From positions 434,001 to 498,000 of the forward strand of contig NZ_JMSZ01000016.1 in assembly GCF_000691225.1 (NCBI RefSeq): 64,000 nt of DNA, in the 5' to 3' direction. This DNA comes from Nitrincola lacisaponensis (GTDB lineage: Bacteria > Pseudomonadota > Gammaproteobacteria > Pseudomonadales > Balneatricaceae). This document shows, one piece after another, positions 10,075 to 21,134 of the stretch. The notes beneath the pieces are model-generated. The model was not told the origin of the DNA. It searched no databases and was given only the letters and a program-made list of their open reading frames with translations. Position numbers and translations under genes: made by a program. The first letter of the stretch is position 1; every line of letters starts with the position of its first letter.

Positions 10075-11034
10075 ATGAATCCAAATTACCTCGATTTTGA
10101 ACAGCCTATTGCCGAGCTGGAAGCCAAAATCAATGAGTTACGCCATGTAGGTGAGGGTAATGCAGATCTGAACCTGTCAGAAGAGATCAATAATCTGCAG
10201 GAAAAGAGTCAGCGGTTAACCCGATCCATCTTTAACGATCTGAGCGCCTGGCAGATCTCTCAATTGTCTCGCCATCCTCAGCGCCCCTATACGCTGGACT
10301 ATCTGGCGTTGGCGTTTGATGACTTTGATGAGATACATGGCGATCGTCACTTTGCAGATGATCCAGCTATCGTAGGCGGGATTGCCAGACTGGATGGTGT
10401 GCCGGTAGTCGTGATCGGTCATCAAAAAGGCCGTGAAGTGAAAGAGAAAGTGCGTCGTAACTTCGGTATGCCGCGACCTGAAGGTTATCGCAAGGCCTTG
10501 CGTATTATGGAAATGGCAGAACGTTTCCGCTTGCCTGTGCTGACCTTCATCGATACACCGGGTGCCTATCCCGGGATAGATGCCGAGGAGCGTGGTCAGT
10601 CTGAAGCGATTGCCTTCAATCTGGCAAAAATGTCGCGCCTGCGTACCCCGATTATTTCCACTGTTATTGGTGAAGGGGGGTCTGGTGGCGCCCTGGCGAT
10701 CGGCGTATGCGATGAGCTGCTGATGCTGCAGTATGGCACTTACTCGGTTATCTCTCCTGAAGGCTGCGCCTCTATTTTGTGGAAAAGTGCCGAGCGTGCT
10801 TCGGATGCGGCCAAGGCGATGGGGATCAATTCTGAACGCTTGCATGAGCTGGGACTGGTTGATCGGGTCATTCCTGAGCCGTTAGGTGGCGCACACCGTC
10901 ATCCGGCCGACATGGCTGCCAGTCTGAAAGTGCAGCTGCAGGCATCGCTGGAACGTCTGGGTCAGCTGGATCTGGATACTCTGATCGAACGCCGCTATGA
11001 GCGTTTGATGTCCTATGGGGTTGGCTCTATCTGA
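10075..11034 (+). CDS. accA: Acetyl-CoA carboxylase carboxyltransferase subunit alpha
   Basis: Together with AccD, transfers carboxyl from biotin-BCCP to acetyl-CoA to form malonyl-CoA, the first step of fatty-acid synthesis. The 319-residue cytoplasmic protein begins [19 protein letters not shown] and carries the crotonase-fold oxyanion-hole glycines in [13 protein letters not shown] and the conserved [18 protein letters not shown]. The ATG has GGAAGCGC upstream. The 111 bases after dnaE could hold a separate promoter, but none is clear. Confidence 0.97.
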   Translation: MNPNYLDFEQPIAELEAKINELRHVGEGNADLNLSEEINNLQEKSQRLTRSIFNDLSAWQISQLSRHPQRPYTLDYLALAFDDFDEIHGDRHFADDPAIVGGIARLDGVPVVVIGHQKGREVKEKVRRNFGMPRPEGYRKALRIMEMAERFRLPVLTFIDTPGAYPGIDAEERGQSEAIAFNLAKMSRLRTPIISTVIGEGGSGGALAIGVCDELLMLQYGTYSVISPEGCASILWKSAERASDAAKAMGINSERLHELGLVDRVIPEPLGGAHRHPADMAASLKVQLQASLERLGQLDLDTLIERRYERLMSYGVGSI

Positions 11035-11045
11035 GCCAGCCTGTC

Positions 11046-12380
11046 GTGCCCGGTATGCTGACACCAGTCTCCTGTCTGGCAAGCTTGCCGAGTCGCTATC
11101 CCGGGATCCGCCGCTGGTGTATTGCATTCAGTGGCGGTATGGATTCCCATGTGCTGTTATTTGCTGCTGTCCAGGCTCTGCCGGATGCCTCCTTGCTTGC
11201 CCTGCACATCAATCATCAGTTGCAACCTCAGGCTTCGGCCTGGCAAGTACATTGCCAGCAGGTGGCCGCGCAGCTGAACGTGCCGTTCAAAGCGCTGCAA
11301 GTATCACTGTCTTCAGCGTCAGAACAGGCCGCCCGAGAGGCGCGCTATGCGGCATTTGAGCAGGTGTTGCAGCCGGGTGACGGGTTGCTGATGGCGCATC
11401 ATGCCGGGGATCAGGCTGAAACTCTGTTATTCCGCCTGTGTCGGGGTACGGGTGTGGCCGGTCTGGCTGGTATGCCAGAAGCCCGACCGTTGCAGCAGGG
11501 TATGCTGCTGAGACCCTTTCTGGCATTGTCCCGTCAAATGCTGCAAGACTGGGCAGTAGAGCAGGGGCTTCAGTGGATCGAAGACCCCAGTAACAGTACG
11601 TTGCACTATGATCGTAACTATCTGCGTTTGCAGGTTCTGCCCGCGCTGACAGCGCGCTGGCCCGCGCTGGTCAGTCGGCTGACAGAAACAGCTGGACATA
11701 TGTCAGAAGCTCAGTCGCTGCTCAATGAAATGGCGCTTGCTGATCTGCAACTGTGTCAGGAGCGCCCGGAAGTGTTGCTCCTCCCGGTCCTGCAGCATCT
11801 GAGTCAGCCGCATCAACATAATCTGTTGCGCTATTGGTTGGCCAGTTGGGGGGTGCGTTTGAGTGAAACCCGGTTACGGCAGCTGAAGCAGCAGTTTTTT
11901 GTGACGGCTGAGAACCCGGAGCGTGAGTTGCGCCTGTCGCCGGACGTGTTCCTGCGTACCTATCGGCAGCGCTTGTTCCTGTGTCCTGCATCCCGGGTGG
12001 TTGAGCCGCTGGATCGTCTATTGACGCCTGAAGATTGCAGTTTGACACTGCCTTCGGGGCGGCTGCTGCTACCTGACGAGTTGTTGCAGACAGAGCAGCC
12101 CTTAAGGCTCAGTTATCGACGTGAGGGCGACCGGATTCGCCCTGCCGGACGCCAGGGGCAGCGCAAATTATCACAGCTGTTTCAGGAGGCCGGTGTGCCG
12201 CCCTGGCTGCGCGATACCTGGCCTATTATCCGCGATGCTGAAGGGGTTCTGTGGGTTCCGGGTCTCTGTTATGACATGCGTTGGCAGAAAAAAACAGCTT
12301 CAATGGGTCGCTGGCAACCTTTTGGATTGTCTGGAGAGCCATTTTTTGTTAGTCTGCAATACCATCTTGACCCCTCCTAA
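11046..12380 (+). CDS. tilS: tRNA(Ile)-lysidine synthase TilS
   Basis: Modifies C34 of the CAU anticodon of a minor tRNA-Ile to lysidine, so that it reads AUA and is charged with Ile. The 444-residue product has the N-type ATP-pyrophosphatase loop SGGMDS at about residues 29-34, the LMAHHAGDQAETLLFRLCRG motif, a central TilS domain and the C-terminal domain (LSYRREGDRIRPAG...KLSQLFQEAGVPPW). The start is GTG at 11046; the in-frame ATG at 11055 is an alternative. It sits directly after accA, as in many gammaproteobacteria. Confidence 0.94.
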   Translation: MPGMLTPVSCLASLPSRYPGIRRWCIAFSGGMDSHVLLFAAVQALPDASLLALHINHQLQPQASAWQVHCQQVAAQLNVPFKALQVSLSSASEQAAREARYAAFEQVLQPGDGLLMAHHAGDQAETLLFRLCRGTGVAGLAGMPEARPLQQGMLLRPFLALSRQMLQDWAVEQGLQWIEDPSNSTLHYDRNYLRLQVLPALTARWPALVSRLTETAGHMSEAQSLLNEMALADLQLCQERPEVLLLPVLQHLSQPHQHNLLRYWLASWGVRLSETRLRQLKQQFFVTAENPERELRLSPDVFLRTYRQRLFLCPASRVVEPLDRLLTPEDCSLTLPSGRLLLPDELLQTEQPLRLSYRREGDRIRPAGRQGQRKLSQLFQEAGVPPWLRDTWPIIRDAEGVLWVPGLCYDMRWQKKTASMGRWQPFGLSGEPFFVSLQYHLDPS

Positions 12381-14033
<1,653 letters not shown>

Positions 14034-14081
14034 TGCATACAGGATATGAGCGTTATTTACCCATTTAATCGGAGAGTATAA

Positions 14082-15380
<1,299 letters not shown>

Positions 15381-15389
15381 TGAGCTGTT

Positions 15390-15412
15390 CCGGGGAAGCA
15401 GAGCTTCCCCGG
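15390..15412 (+). other. Strong 10-bp hairpin between eno and ftsB
   Basis: CCGGGGAAGC (15390-15399) and GCTTCCCCGG (15403-15412) form a perfect 10-bp stem with a 3-base loop, starting 9 bases after the eno stop. No T-run follows on either strand, so it is not a standard intrinsic terminator. It could be a 3'-end stabiliser or processing element that allows different eno and ftsB mRNA levels. Confidence 0.6.
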
Positions 15413-15430
15413 CTTGAGGCAGGTGACTGA

Positions 15431-15730
15431 GTGTTTCGTCTGTTAATTCTAGGGTTACTGCTGTTATTGGCAGGTTTGCAATATCGCCTGTGGCTGGGTG
15501 ATCCGAATCTTCGTCAGGTTTGGCAGCTGGAGCAGGCGATTATTGAGCAGCGTCGGGAAAACCAGTTGCTGACCGAACGTAATCAGCGACTGGAGGCTGA
15601 GGTGGCGGATCTTAAACAGGGTCTAAAGGCTATCGAAGAGCGTGCACGCAGTGAAATGGGGCTGATCCAGGAGGGTGAAACCTTTTTCCGTCTGATCGAG
15701 CCCGGTCCGACTCGGCGGCCACAACCATGA
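15431..15730 (+). CDS. ftsB: Cell division protein FtsB
   Basis: Small bitopic divisome protein that joins FtsL and FtsQ and activates septal peptidoglycan synthesis. The 99-residue product has an N-terminal membrane helix (FRLLILGLLLLLAGLQYRLW), a leucine/Glu/Gln-rich coiled coil (about 30-72: QLEQAIIEQRRENQLLTERN) and the conserved C-terminal ARSEMGLIQEGETFFR. Start is GTG. The stop overlaps the truD start by 4 bases. ispD and ispF, which often follow ftsB, are not here. Confidence 0.93.
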   Translation: MFRLLILGLLLLLAGLQYRLWLGDPNLRQVWQLEQAIIEQRRENQLLTERNQRLEAEVADLKQGLKAIEERARSEMGLIQEGETFFRLIEPGPTRRPQP

Positions 15731-16776
15731 GCCTGATAGAATCGCTGCATCAAACTGAATCCTATTTGCTTGGGCCTCCCGAGTGTTGTGCGCTCTTTCG
15801 TGCAGAGCCAGCAGATTTTCAGGTCGAAGAAATTCTGGGGTTTGAGCTGGATGGGCAGGGTGAGCACCTGTTCGTGCAGCTGCGTAAAACCGGTGAGAAT
15901 ACCGACTGGGTTGCGCAGCAACTGGCACGTCATACACAAACGCATGTCCGTGATATAGGGTATGCGGGCAAAAAGGATCGTCATGCTGTCACCGATCAGT
16001 GGTTCAGTCTGCGTCTACCATTGAATCAGTCCATAGACTGGAGCGGGTTTGAATCTGATTCTATTCAAGTGCTGCAGCAACAGCGGCATGGTCGTAAGCT
16101 GAAAACCGGTGTTCATCAGGGAAACCGCTTTGCGATACGTCTACGTCAGGTCAGTGACCCTGAGGCGTTGCAGTCACGTTTTCAGCAGTTGATCCAGTTG
16201 GGTGTTCCCAACTACTTTGGTGAACAGCGTTTTGGTCATGGTTATGGCAACCTTTACAAGGCCGAGCAGATGTTGCTGGGTAGCTTGAGAGAGCGTAATC
16301 GGCAAAAGCGTGGGCTGTATATTTCTGCGTTACGTTCCATGCTGTTCAACCGGGTTGTGTCTGCCCGTATTGATGCGGGGCGATGGAACAGGCTTGCTCT
16401 GGGTGAGGTATTGATGCTTAATGCCAGTCAGAGTTGTTTTTGTGTCAGTGAAGAGGCAGAGCTGCCAGCCTTGCAAGAGCGATTGGATCAGGGAGAGTTA
16501 CACCTGACAGCTCCGCTCTGGGGGCGTGGCGGTTTGATGACTGGTGCAGATGCTGAGGCTTTTGAGTTGTCTGTTCTGGAGCCTTGGCAGGCTCTGTGTG
16601 TCGGGCTTGAATCCCTGGGGCTGAATCAGGAACGGCGCGCCGTACGTGTTAAAATGCAGTCGCCAGCGATTGAGCAGGTGGATACGGCCGACTGGGTGAT
16701 TAGATTTGCCTTGCCTGCGGGTGTGTTTGCAACCAGTGTGTTGCGTGAGCTGTGTCAGCTGCAAGCCGGTCGTTAG
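15727..16776 (+). CDS. truD: tRNA pseudouridine(13) synthase TruD
   Basis: Converts U13 to pseudouridine in tRNA-Glu. The 349-residue protein has the catalytic motif GYAGKKDRHAVTDQWFS with the nucleophilic aspartate at about residue 84, the HQGNRFAIRLR segment and the insertion domain typical of TruD (PNYFGEQRFGHGYGN). The ATG overlaps the ftsB stop. It leads directly into surE, the conserved truD-surE-pcm order. Confidence 0.95.
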   Translation: MSLIESLHQTESYLLGPPECCALFRAEPADFQVEEILGFELDGQGEHLFVQLRKTGENTDWVAQQLARHTQTHVRDIGYAGKKDRHAVTDQWFSLRLPLNQSIDWSGFESDSIQVLQQQRHGRKLKTGVHQGNRFAIRLRQVSDPEALQSRFQQLIQLGVPNYFGEQRFGHGYGNLYKAEQMLLGSLRERNRQKRGLYISALRSMLFNRVVSARIDAGRWNRLALGEVLMLNASQSCFCVSEEAELPALQERLDQGELHLTAPLWGRGGLMTGADAEAFELSVLEPWQALCVGLESLGLNQERRAVRVKMQSPAIEQVDTADWVIRFALPAGVFATSVLRELCQLQAGR

Positions 16777-16847
16777 AAAAAATCAGCTTGATGAGTTGTT
16801 CAAAGTGCTAATTAAAGACGTTGCCATACAGCGTCCAGAGAGAAGAG

Positions 16848-17603
16848 ATGAAAATTTTAGTCTCCAATGATGATGGGGTATACGCACCAGGCCTTGCTAT
16901 TCTGGCAGAGGCTTTGCGACAGGATGCCGATGAATTGTGTGTGGTCGCACCGGATCGTAATCGCAGTGGTGCAAGTAATGCGTTGACGCTGGATCGGCCT
17001 CTGGAAACCTACCGCCATACCAGTGGTTATTTCAGTGTTAATGGGACACCGACAGATTGCGTGCATTTAGGGCGCTCCGGGTTGTTTCTGGATGGTTTTG
17101 TGCCAGATATCGTTGTTTCCGGTATTAATGTCGGGGCTAATCTGGGTGACGATGTACTCTATTCCGGGACAGTCGCTGCGGCGATGGAAGGGCGTACCTG
17201 TCGTTTGCCACCTATAGCGGTATCAATGAACAGCTTTCATCCCCGGCATTTTGATACGGCCGCTGAAATTGTTCGGAGTATCGTGGCTAAACTCGACTCT
17301 TTGGTCATAGCTCCGCGTACTGTGTTGAATGTCAATATTCCCGATTTGCCCATGGAACAGATTCGTGGCATTCATGTAACACGACTCGGACACCGCTTGG
17401 CCGCAAATCTGCCCGTACCCGCTGAAGATCCGCGCGGCAAGGTGCGTTACTGGATTGCTGGCGCCGGAGATGTTGCTGACCGTGACCCGGGCACTGATTT
17501 CTTTGCCCTTGAGCAGCACTGCGTCTCTGTGACGCCATTGCAAATTGATATGACCCATTATTCCGGAATGGATAATCTGGCCAGTTGGCTTGAGGAACTG
17601 TGA
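16848..17603 (+). CDS. surE: 5'/3'-nucleotidase SurE
   Basis: Metal-dependent phosphatase of nucleoside monophosphates, also acting on polyphosphate in the family, linked to stationary-phase survival. The product is 251 residues. The metal-binding Asp-Asp is at the N-terminus ([15 protein letters not shown]), followed by [23 protein letters not shown] and [25 protein letters not shown]. The ATG at 16848 with AGAGAAGAG upstream was chosen over an in-frame TTG at 16821, because family members begin MKIL. Its stop overlaps the pcm start region. Confidence 0.96.
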   Translation: MKILVSNDDGVYAPGLAILAEALRQDADELCVVAPDRNRSGASNALTLDRPLETYRHTSGYFSVNGTPTDCVHLGRSGLFLDGFVPDIVVSGINVGANLGDDVLYSGTVAAAMEGRTCRLPPIAVSMNSFHPRHFDTAAEIVRSIVAKLDSLVIAPRTVLNVNIPDLPMEQIRGIHVTRLGHRLAANLPVPAEDPRGKVRYWIAGAGDVADRDPGTDFFALEQHCVSVTPLQIDMTHYSGMDNLASWLEEL

Positions 17604-18268
17604 TGGTAGATCTGGACCTTCAGGGAATAGGTATGACCTCACGACGTACACGTGAGCGGCTGATTTCCAGATTGAAGGAAAAAGGCATTAGCGATCAGCG
17701 TGTGCTGGATGTGCTTTTGGCAACACCGCGTCATCTGTTTCTCGATGAGGCTCTGGCTCACCGCGCCTATGAAGACACGTCGTTGCCGATCGGGTTTAAT
17801 CAGACGATCTCACAGCCTTATACCGTCGCGCGAATGACTGAAGCCTTGTTGGCAGATGGCCCATTGAAAAATGTGCTCGAAGTCGGAACAGGTTCAGGCT
17901 ACCAGACAGCGGTATTAGCGCAACTGGTCGATCAATTATGCAGTGTTGAGCGGATACGTCCTTTGCAGGATAAAGCGCGCAGTCGCTTGCAGCGCCTGAA
18001 ACTCTACAATGTTACTTTACGTCACAGTGATGGTGGTATGGGGTGGCCTGAAAAGGGTCCCTTTGATGGCATTCTGGTGACAGCCGCTCCGGCTGAGGTG
18101 CCTTCCGAATTGCTGGCACAGCTGGCGCCTGGTGGACGATTGGTGATTCCTGTTGGCGGTGATTTACAACAGCTCAAACGGGTAACGCGTTTGGAAAATG
18201 GCAGTTACACCACAGAAGTTCTGGAAGGTGTTAAGTTTGTTCCGTTGTTGAGCGGACTGGTACGCTGA
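17603..18268 (+). CDS. pcm: Protein-L-isoaspartate O-methyltransferase
   Basis: Uses SAM to repair isoaspartyl residues in aged proteins. The product is 221 residues from the ATG at 17603. It has the family [17 protein letters not shown] segment, SAM motif I ([16 protein letters not shown]) and VPVGGD-type C-terminal strands. Three starts are possible: GTG 17600, ATG 17603 (one-base overlap with the surE stop, TGATG) and ATG 17633. The last gives [10 protein letters not shown], which matches Pseudomonas-type Pcm most closely and has AGGG upstream. Confidence 0.95.
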   Translation: MVDLDLQGIGMTSRRTRERLISRLKEKGISDQRVLDVLLATPRHLFLDEALAHRAYEDTSLPIGFNQTISQPYTVARMTEALLADGPLKNVLEVGTGSGYQTAVLAQLVDQLCSVERIRPLQDKARSRLQRLKLYNVTLRHSDGGMGWPEKGPFDGILVTAAPAEVPSELLAQLAPGGRLVIPVGGDLQQLKRVTRLENGSYTTEVLEGVKFVPLLSGLVR

Positions 18269-18285
18269 TAAGGATTTGAGTACAG

Positions 18286-19203
18286 ATGCAGCGAAGCAAA
18301 AAAGAGTATGCGGTGTTGGCGGGTAAGGGAATGCTTATGGGGGCAGCTGATGCTGTACCGGGTGTCTCAGGTGGCACTGTTGCATTTATTACCGGCATTT
18401 ACGAAGAGCTGATTCATAGCCTGAAGCAATGTGGCCCGGAAGCGCTGAAGGTGCTCTTTACACAGGGTATAGCCGCCTGCTGGCGCCATATAAACGGGAC
18501 GTTTTTACTGACACTGGTTGGCGGCATTCTATTCAGCCTGCTGACGTTGGCCCGGGTCGTGCTGTATCTGCTGGATCAATACCCCGTCCTGCTCTGGTCA
18601 TTTTTCTTTGGCCTGATTCTGGCGTCCACCTGGAGCGTCATGCGTCATACCGGGCGTTTTGGCTGGAATGTTGCCGCTGTTTTTGTATTGGGGACTCTTC
18701 TGGCATTGCAGGTCACATCCATGACACCGGGCGTGGCTGATCCAGGTTATATGATGATTTTTGTGTCTGGAATGGTGGCGATTTGTGCCATGATATTGCC
18801 AGGTATTTCAGGCAGCTTTATTCTTCTGTTGCTTGGCATGTATGCGCCGGTGCTGATGGCATTGAAAGCATTCCAGCTGGATTTTATTGCCGTATTTGTG
18901 TTGGGTTGCGTGATTGGCCTGCTGAGCTTTTCCCGGGTATTGAGCTGGGCTTTTGCACACTATCGGGTGCTGACGTTGTCTTTGCTGGGCGGATTCATGC
19001 TGGGTTCTCTGAACAGGGTCTGGCCTTGGAAGTACACTCTGTCGTACAGTATCAACCGTCAGGGCGAAGAGGTCCCGATACAGCAGAAGAATATTCTGCC
19101 AGATACCTTTCATGCCTTGACCGGACAGGATCCTATGACACTGGTCGCGGTGGGTCTGATGGTGTTGGGTGTCATATTAGTACTGGTACTGGATAGACGT
19201 TGA
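18286..19203 (+). CDS. DUF368 membrane protein, PopT-type undecaprenyl-phosphate translocase family
   Basis: A 305-residue polytopic inner-membrane protein with about eight to nine hydrophobic segments. It has the DUF368 signature MGAADAVPGVSGGTVAFITGIYEELI (residues about 18-43; written here only as a family match) and an internal echo of it, LPGISGSFIL, at about 171-180. This inverted-repeat-like design is typical of the family. DUF368 proteins (PopT) have been reported to return undecaprenyl phosphate across the membrane, with importance at alkaline pH. The gene lies between pcm (17 bases upstream) and nlpD (12 bases downstream), inside the stationary-phase operon. Assignment to the family is firm; substrate is inferred. 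Confidence 0.87.
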   Translation: MQRSKKEYAVLAGKGMLMGAADAVPGVSGGTVAFITGIYEELIHSLKQCGPEALKVLFTQGIAACWRHINGTFLLTLVGGILFSLLTLARVVLYLLDQYPVLLWSFFFGLILASTWSVMRHTGRFGWNVAAVFVLGTLLALQVTSMTPGVADPGYMMIFVSGMVAICAMILPGISGSFILLLLGMYAPVLMALKAFQLDFIAVFVLGCVIGLLSFSRVLSWAFAHYRVLTLSLLGGFMLGSLNRVWPWKYTLSYSINRQGEEVPIQQKNILPDTFHALTGQDPMTLVAVGLMVLGVILVLVLDRR

Positions 19204-19215
19204 TCGGGAGTCAGT

Positions 19216-20079
19216 GTGCGCAGGGGCAGGATCGCTTATATCGTCGGGATACTGTCACTGGGCCTTTTTCAAGGCTGCAGCACCGGCTATGCGCCTGTCA
19301 CTGACCGTTCAATGGGTGCTCGCCAGATAGGCGTGCCCGTCACCGCACCCGCCACAGCCAGTCGTCCTGCTCCCTTGCCTAATCCTGGCAGCTACACGGT
19401 GAATCGTGGTGATACGCTCTATTCGATTTCCTGGCGCTATGGTCTGGATTACCGTGAAGTGGCGCGATGGAATAACCTTAATGAGCGCTTTCAGATTTTT
19501 CCGGGGCAGGTTTTACGTTTGAGCCCTGGAGGCAGTGCGGCTGTTGCAGCGGCACCTGTGGCAGCCACACCAGCACCGGCTTCATCATCGCAACAGACTA
19601 CAGCGCCTGCTGCCCAGACCTCAAGTCAGCCGGCATCATCATCTACTGCACAGCAGCCTGCTGCTCGACCCGTTGCCTCATCACCTTCGCCAGCGACAAG
19701 CAGTGGCGCTCTGGTCTGGCGATGGCCGGCTGAAGGGCCTATTATCCGCCGCTTTTCTTCTCAAGAAGGTGGAAATAAAGGGATCGATATTGCTGGGCAG
19801 CAGGGTGATCCCGTGAGGGCAGCAGCCGATGGTCGAGTAGTCTATGCCGGCAGTGGTCTGTTAGGCTATGGCAATCTGGTCATTGTGAACCATAACCGTG
19901 AGTTTTTAAGTGCCTATGCGCATAACAGTCGCATTCTGGTCAGTGAAAATGATATGGTTAAAGCTGGTGATAAAATCGCGGAGATGGGGCAAACAGGGAC
20001 AGATCGGGTGCAGTTGCATTTTGAGATCCGGCGCGACGGCAGACCCGTAGATCCTTTGAGTTATCTCCCGAGACGATAA
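19216..20079 (+). CDS. nlpD: Murein hydrolase activator lipoprotein NlpD
   Basis: Outer-membrane lipoprotein that activates amidase AmiC at the septum. The 287-residue product has a lipobox LFQGC (lipidated Cys21), a LysM domain (about 59-103), an Ala/Pro/Ser/Gln-rich linker (about 106-164) and a C-terminal M23 (LytM) domain (about 185-283). The peptidase metal sites are degenerate: NKGID has Asn where an active enzyme has His, and QLHFEI lacks the first His of HxH. This is the NlpD activator pattern, not a hydrolase. Start is GTG. rpoS promoters lie inside nlpD in relatives; none was pinpointed here. Confidence 0.95.
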   Translation: MRRGRIAYIVGILSLGLFQGCSTGYAPVTDRSMGARQIGVPVTAPATASRPAPLPNPGSYTVNRGDTLYSISWRYGLDYREVARWNNLNERFQIFPGQVLRLSPGGSAAVAAAPVAATPAPASSSQQTTAPAAQTSSQPASSSTAQQPAARPVASSPSPATSSGALVWRWPAEGPIIRRFSSQEGGNKGIDIAGQQGDPVRAAADGRVVYAGSGLLGYGNLVIVNHNREFLSAYAHNSRILVSENDMVKAGDKIAEMGQTGTDRVQLHFEIRRDGRPVDPLSYLPRR

Positions 20080-20123
20080 CAATAATGACTGGATCATCCA
20101 GAGGCCTACTGAAGGGTTAGTAC

Positions 20124-21134
20124 ATGGTGTCAATGAACGACAGCGACAAGCTAGAAGACGAATTCATTCTGGATTCGGATGACTTGGTAGATGAACTCGA
20201 TCAACAGGATGAGGAGGACGATATCGACACGGATGCCGATGAGTTTTTGAACAGCGGTCGTGGCCGTGGCAGCGCGACGCATCAGGATCTGATGAATGCA
20301 AAAAGTCTCGATGCCACACAAATCTATCTGAATGAGATAGGCTTTTCTCCGTTACTGACAGCGGAAGAGGAGGTCTATTTTTCACGTTTGGCGCTCAAGG
20401 GTGATGAAGCTGCACGCAAGCGTATGATTGAAAGCAATCTGCGCCTGGTGGTTAAAATTGCCCGTCGTTACATCAACCGGGGACTCACGCTGCTGGATCT
20501 GATTGAGGAGGGTAACCTCGGACTGATACGTGCAGTAGAAAAATTTGATCCAGAACGAGGGTTTCGTTTTTCAACCTATGCGACCTGGTGGATACGTCAG
20601 ACAATTGAGCGTGCCATCATGAATCAGACCCGCACCATTCGCTTGCCGATACATGTCGTCAAAGAGTTGAATCTGTACTTGCGGGCATCGCGCCAGTTGG
20701 CACAGAAGCTTGATCATGAGCCGACGGCTGAAGAGATTGCGACACTGGTCGAAAAGCCGGTTGAAAGTGTTGAGCGCATGCTGGGCCTGAATGAGCGTGT
20801 GGCATCGATTGACGTCCCTGGTGCAGGCGGCAGCGACAAGCCTCTGCTGGATACACTGGCAGATTCGGAAAACTCTGATCCCGAGTCTTTGCTACAGACA
20901 ACCAATATCAGCGGTAATCTGAACCGTTGGCTGGATATGTTGCCGGAGAAACATGCCGAAGTCATTGCACGACGCTTTGGGCTTCGGGGCTATGAAATGA
21001 GTACGCTGGAAGAGGTGGGTAATGAAATCGGCCTGACCCGCGAACGGGTCAGACAGATTCAGGTTGAGGGTCTGCGAAAGCTACGTGAGATCGTCGAGAA
21101 AAACGGCCTGACGGGCGAAGACCTGTTGCAATAA
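20124..21134 (+). CDS. rpoS: RNA polymerase sigma factor RpoS
   Basis: Stationary-phase and general stress sigma factor. The 336-residue product has an acidic N-terminus ([21 protein letters not shown] within 1-50), region 1.2 ([18 protein letters not shown]), region 2 ([55 protein letters not shown]), region 3 and region 4 with the helix-turn-helix [22 protein letters not shown]. The ATG at 20124 is 44 bases after nlpD; an internal ATG at 20133 is possible. The TAA stop directly abuts the stop of mutS on the other strand. Confidence 0.96.
   Translation: MVSMNDSDKLEDEFILDSDDLVDELDQQDEEDDIDTDADEFLNSGRGRGSATHQDLMNAKSLDATQIYLNEIGFSPLLTAEEEVYFSRLALKGDEAARKRMIESNLRLVVKIARRYINRGLTLLDLIEEGNLGLIRAVEKFDPERGFRFSTYATWWIRQTIERAIMNQTRTIRLPIHVVKELNLYLRASRQLAQKLDHEPTAEEIATLVEKPVESVERMLGLNERVASIDVPGAGGSDKPLLDTLADSENSDPESLLQTTNISGNLNRWLDMLPEKHAEVIARRFGLRGYEMSTLEEVGNEIGLTRERVRQIQVEGLRKLREIVEKNGLTGEDLLQ

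Noticed and set aside
19800-20090. NlpD as an active M23 peptidase
   Set aside because: Two metal-binding histidines are replaced (Asn in NKGID, Gln in QLHF), the standard pattern of NlpD activators.
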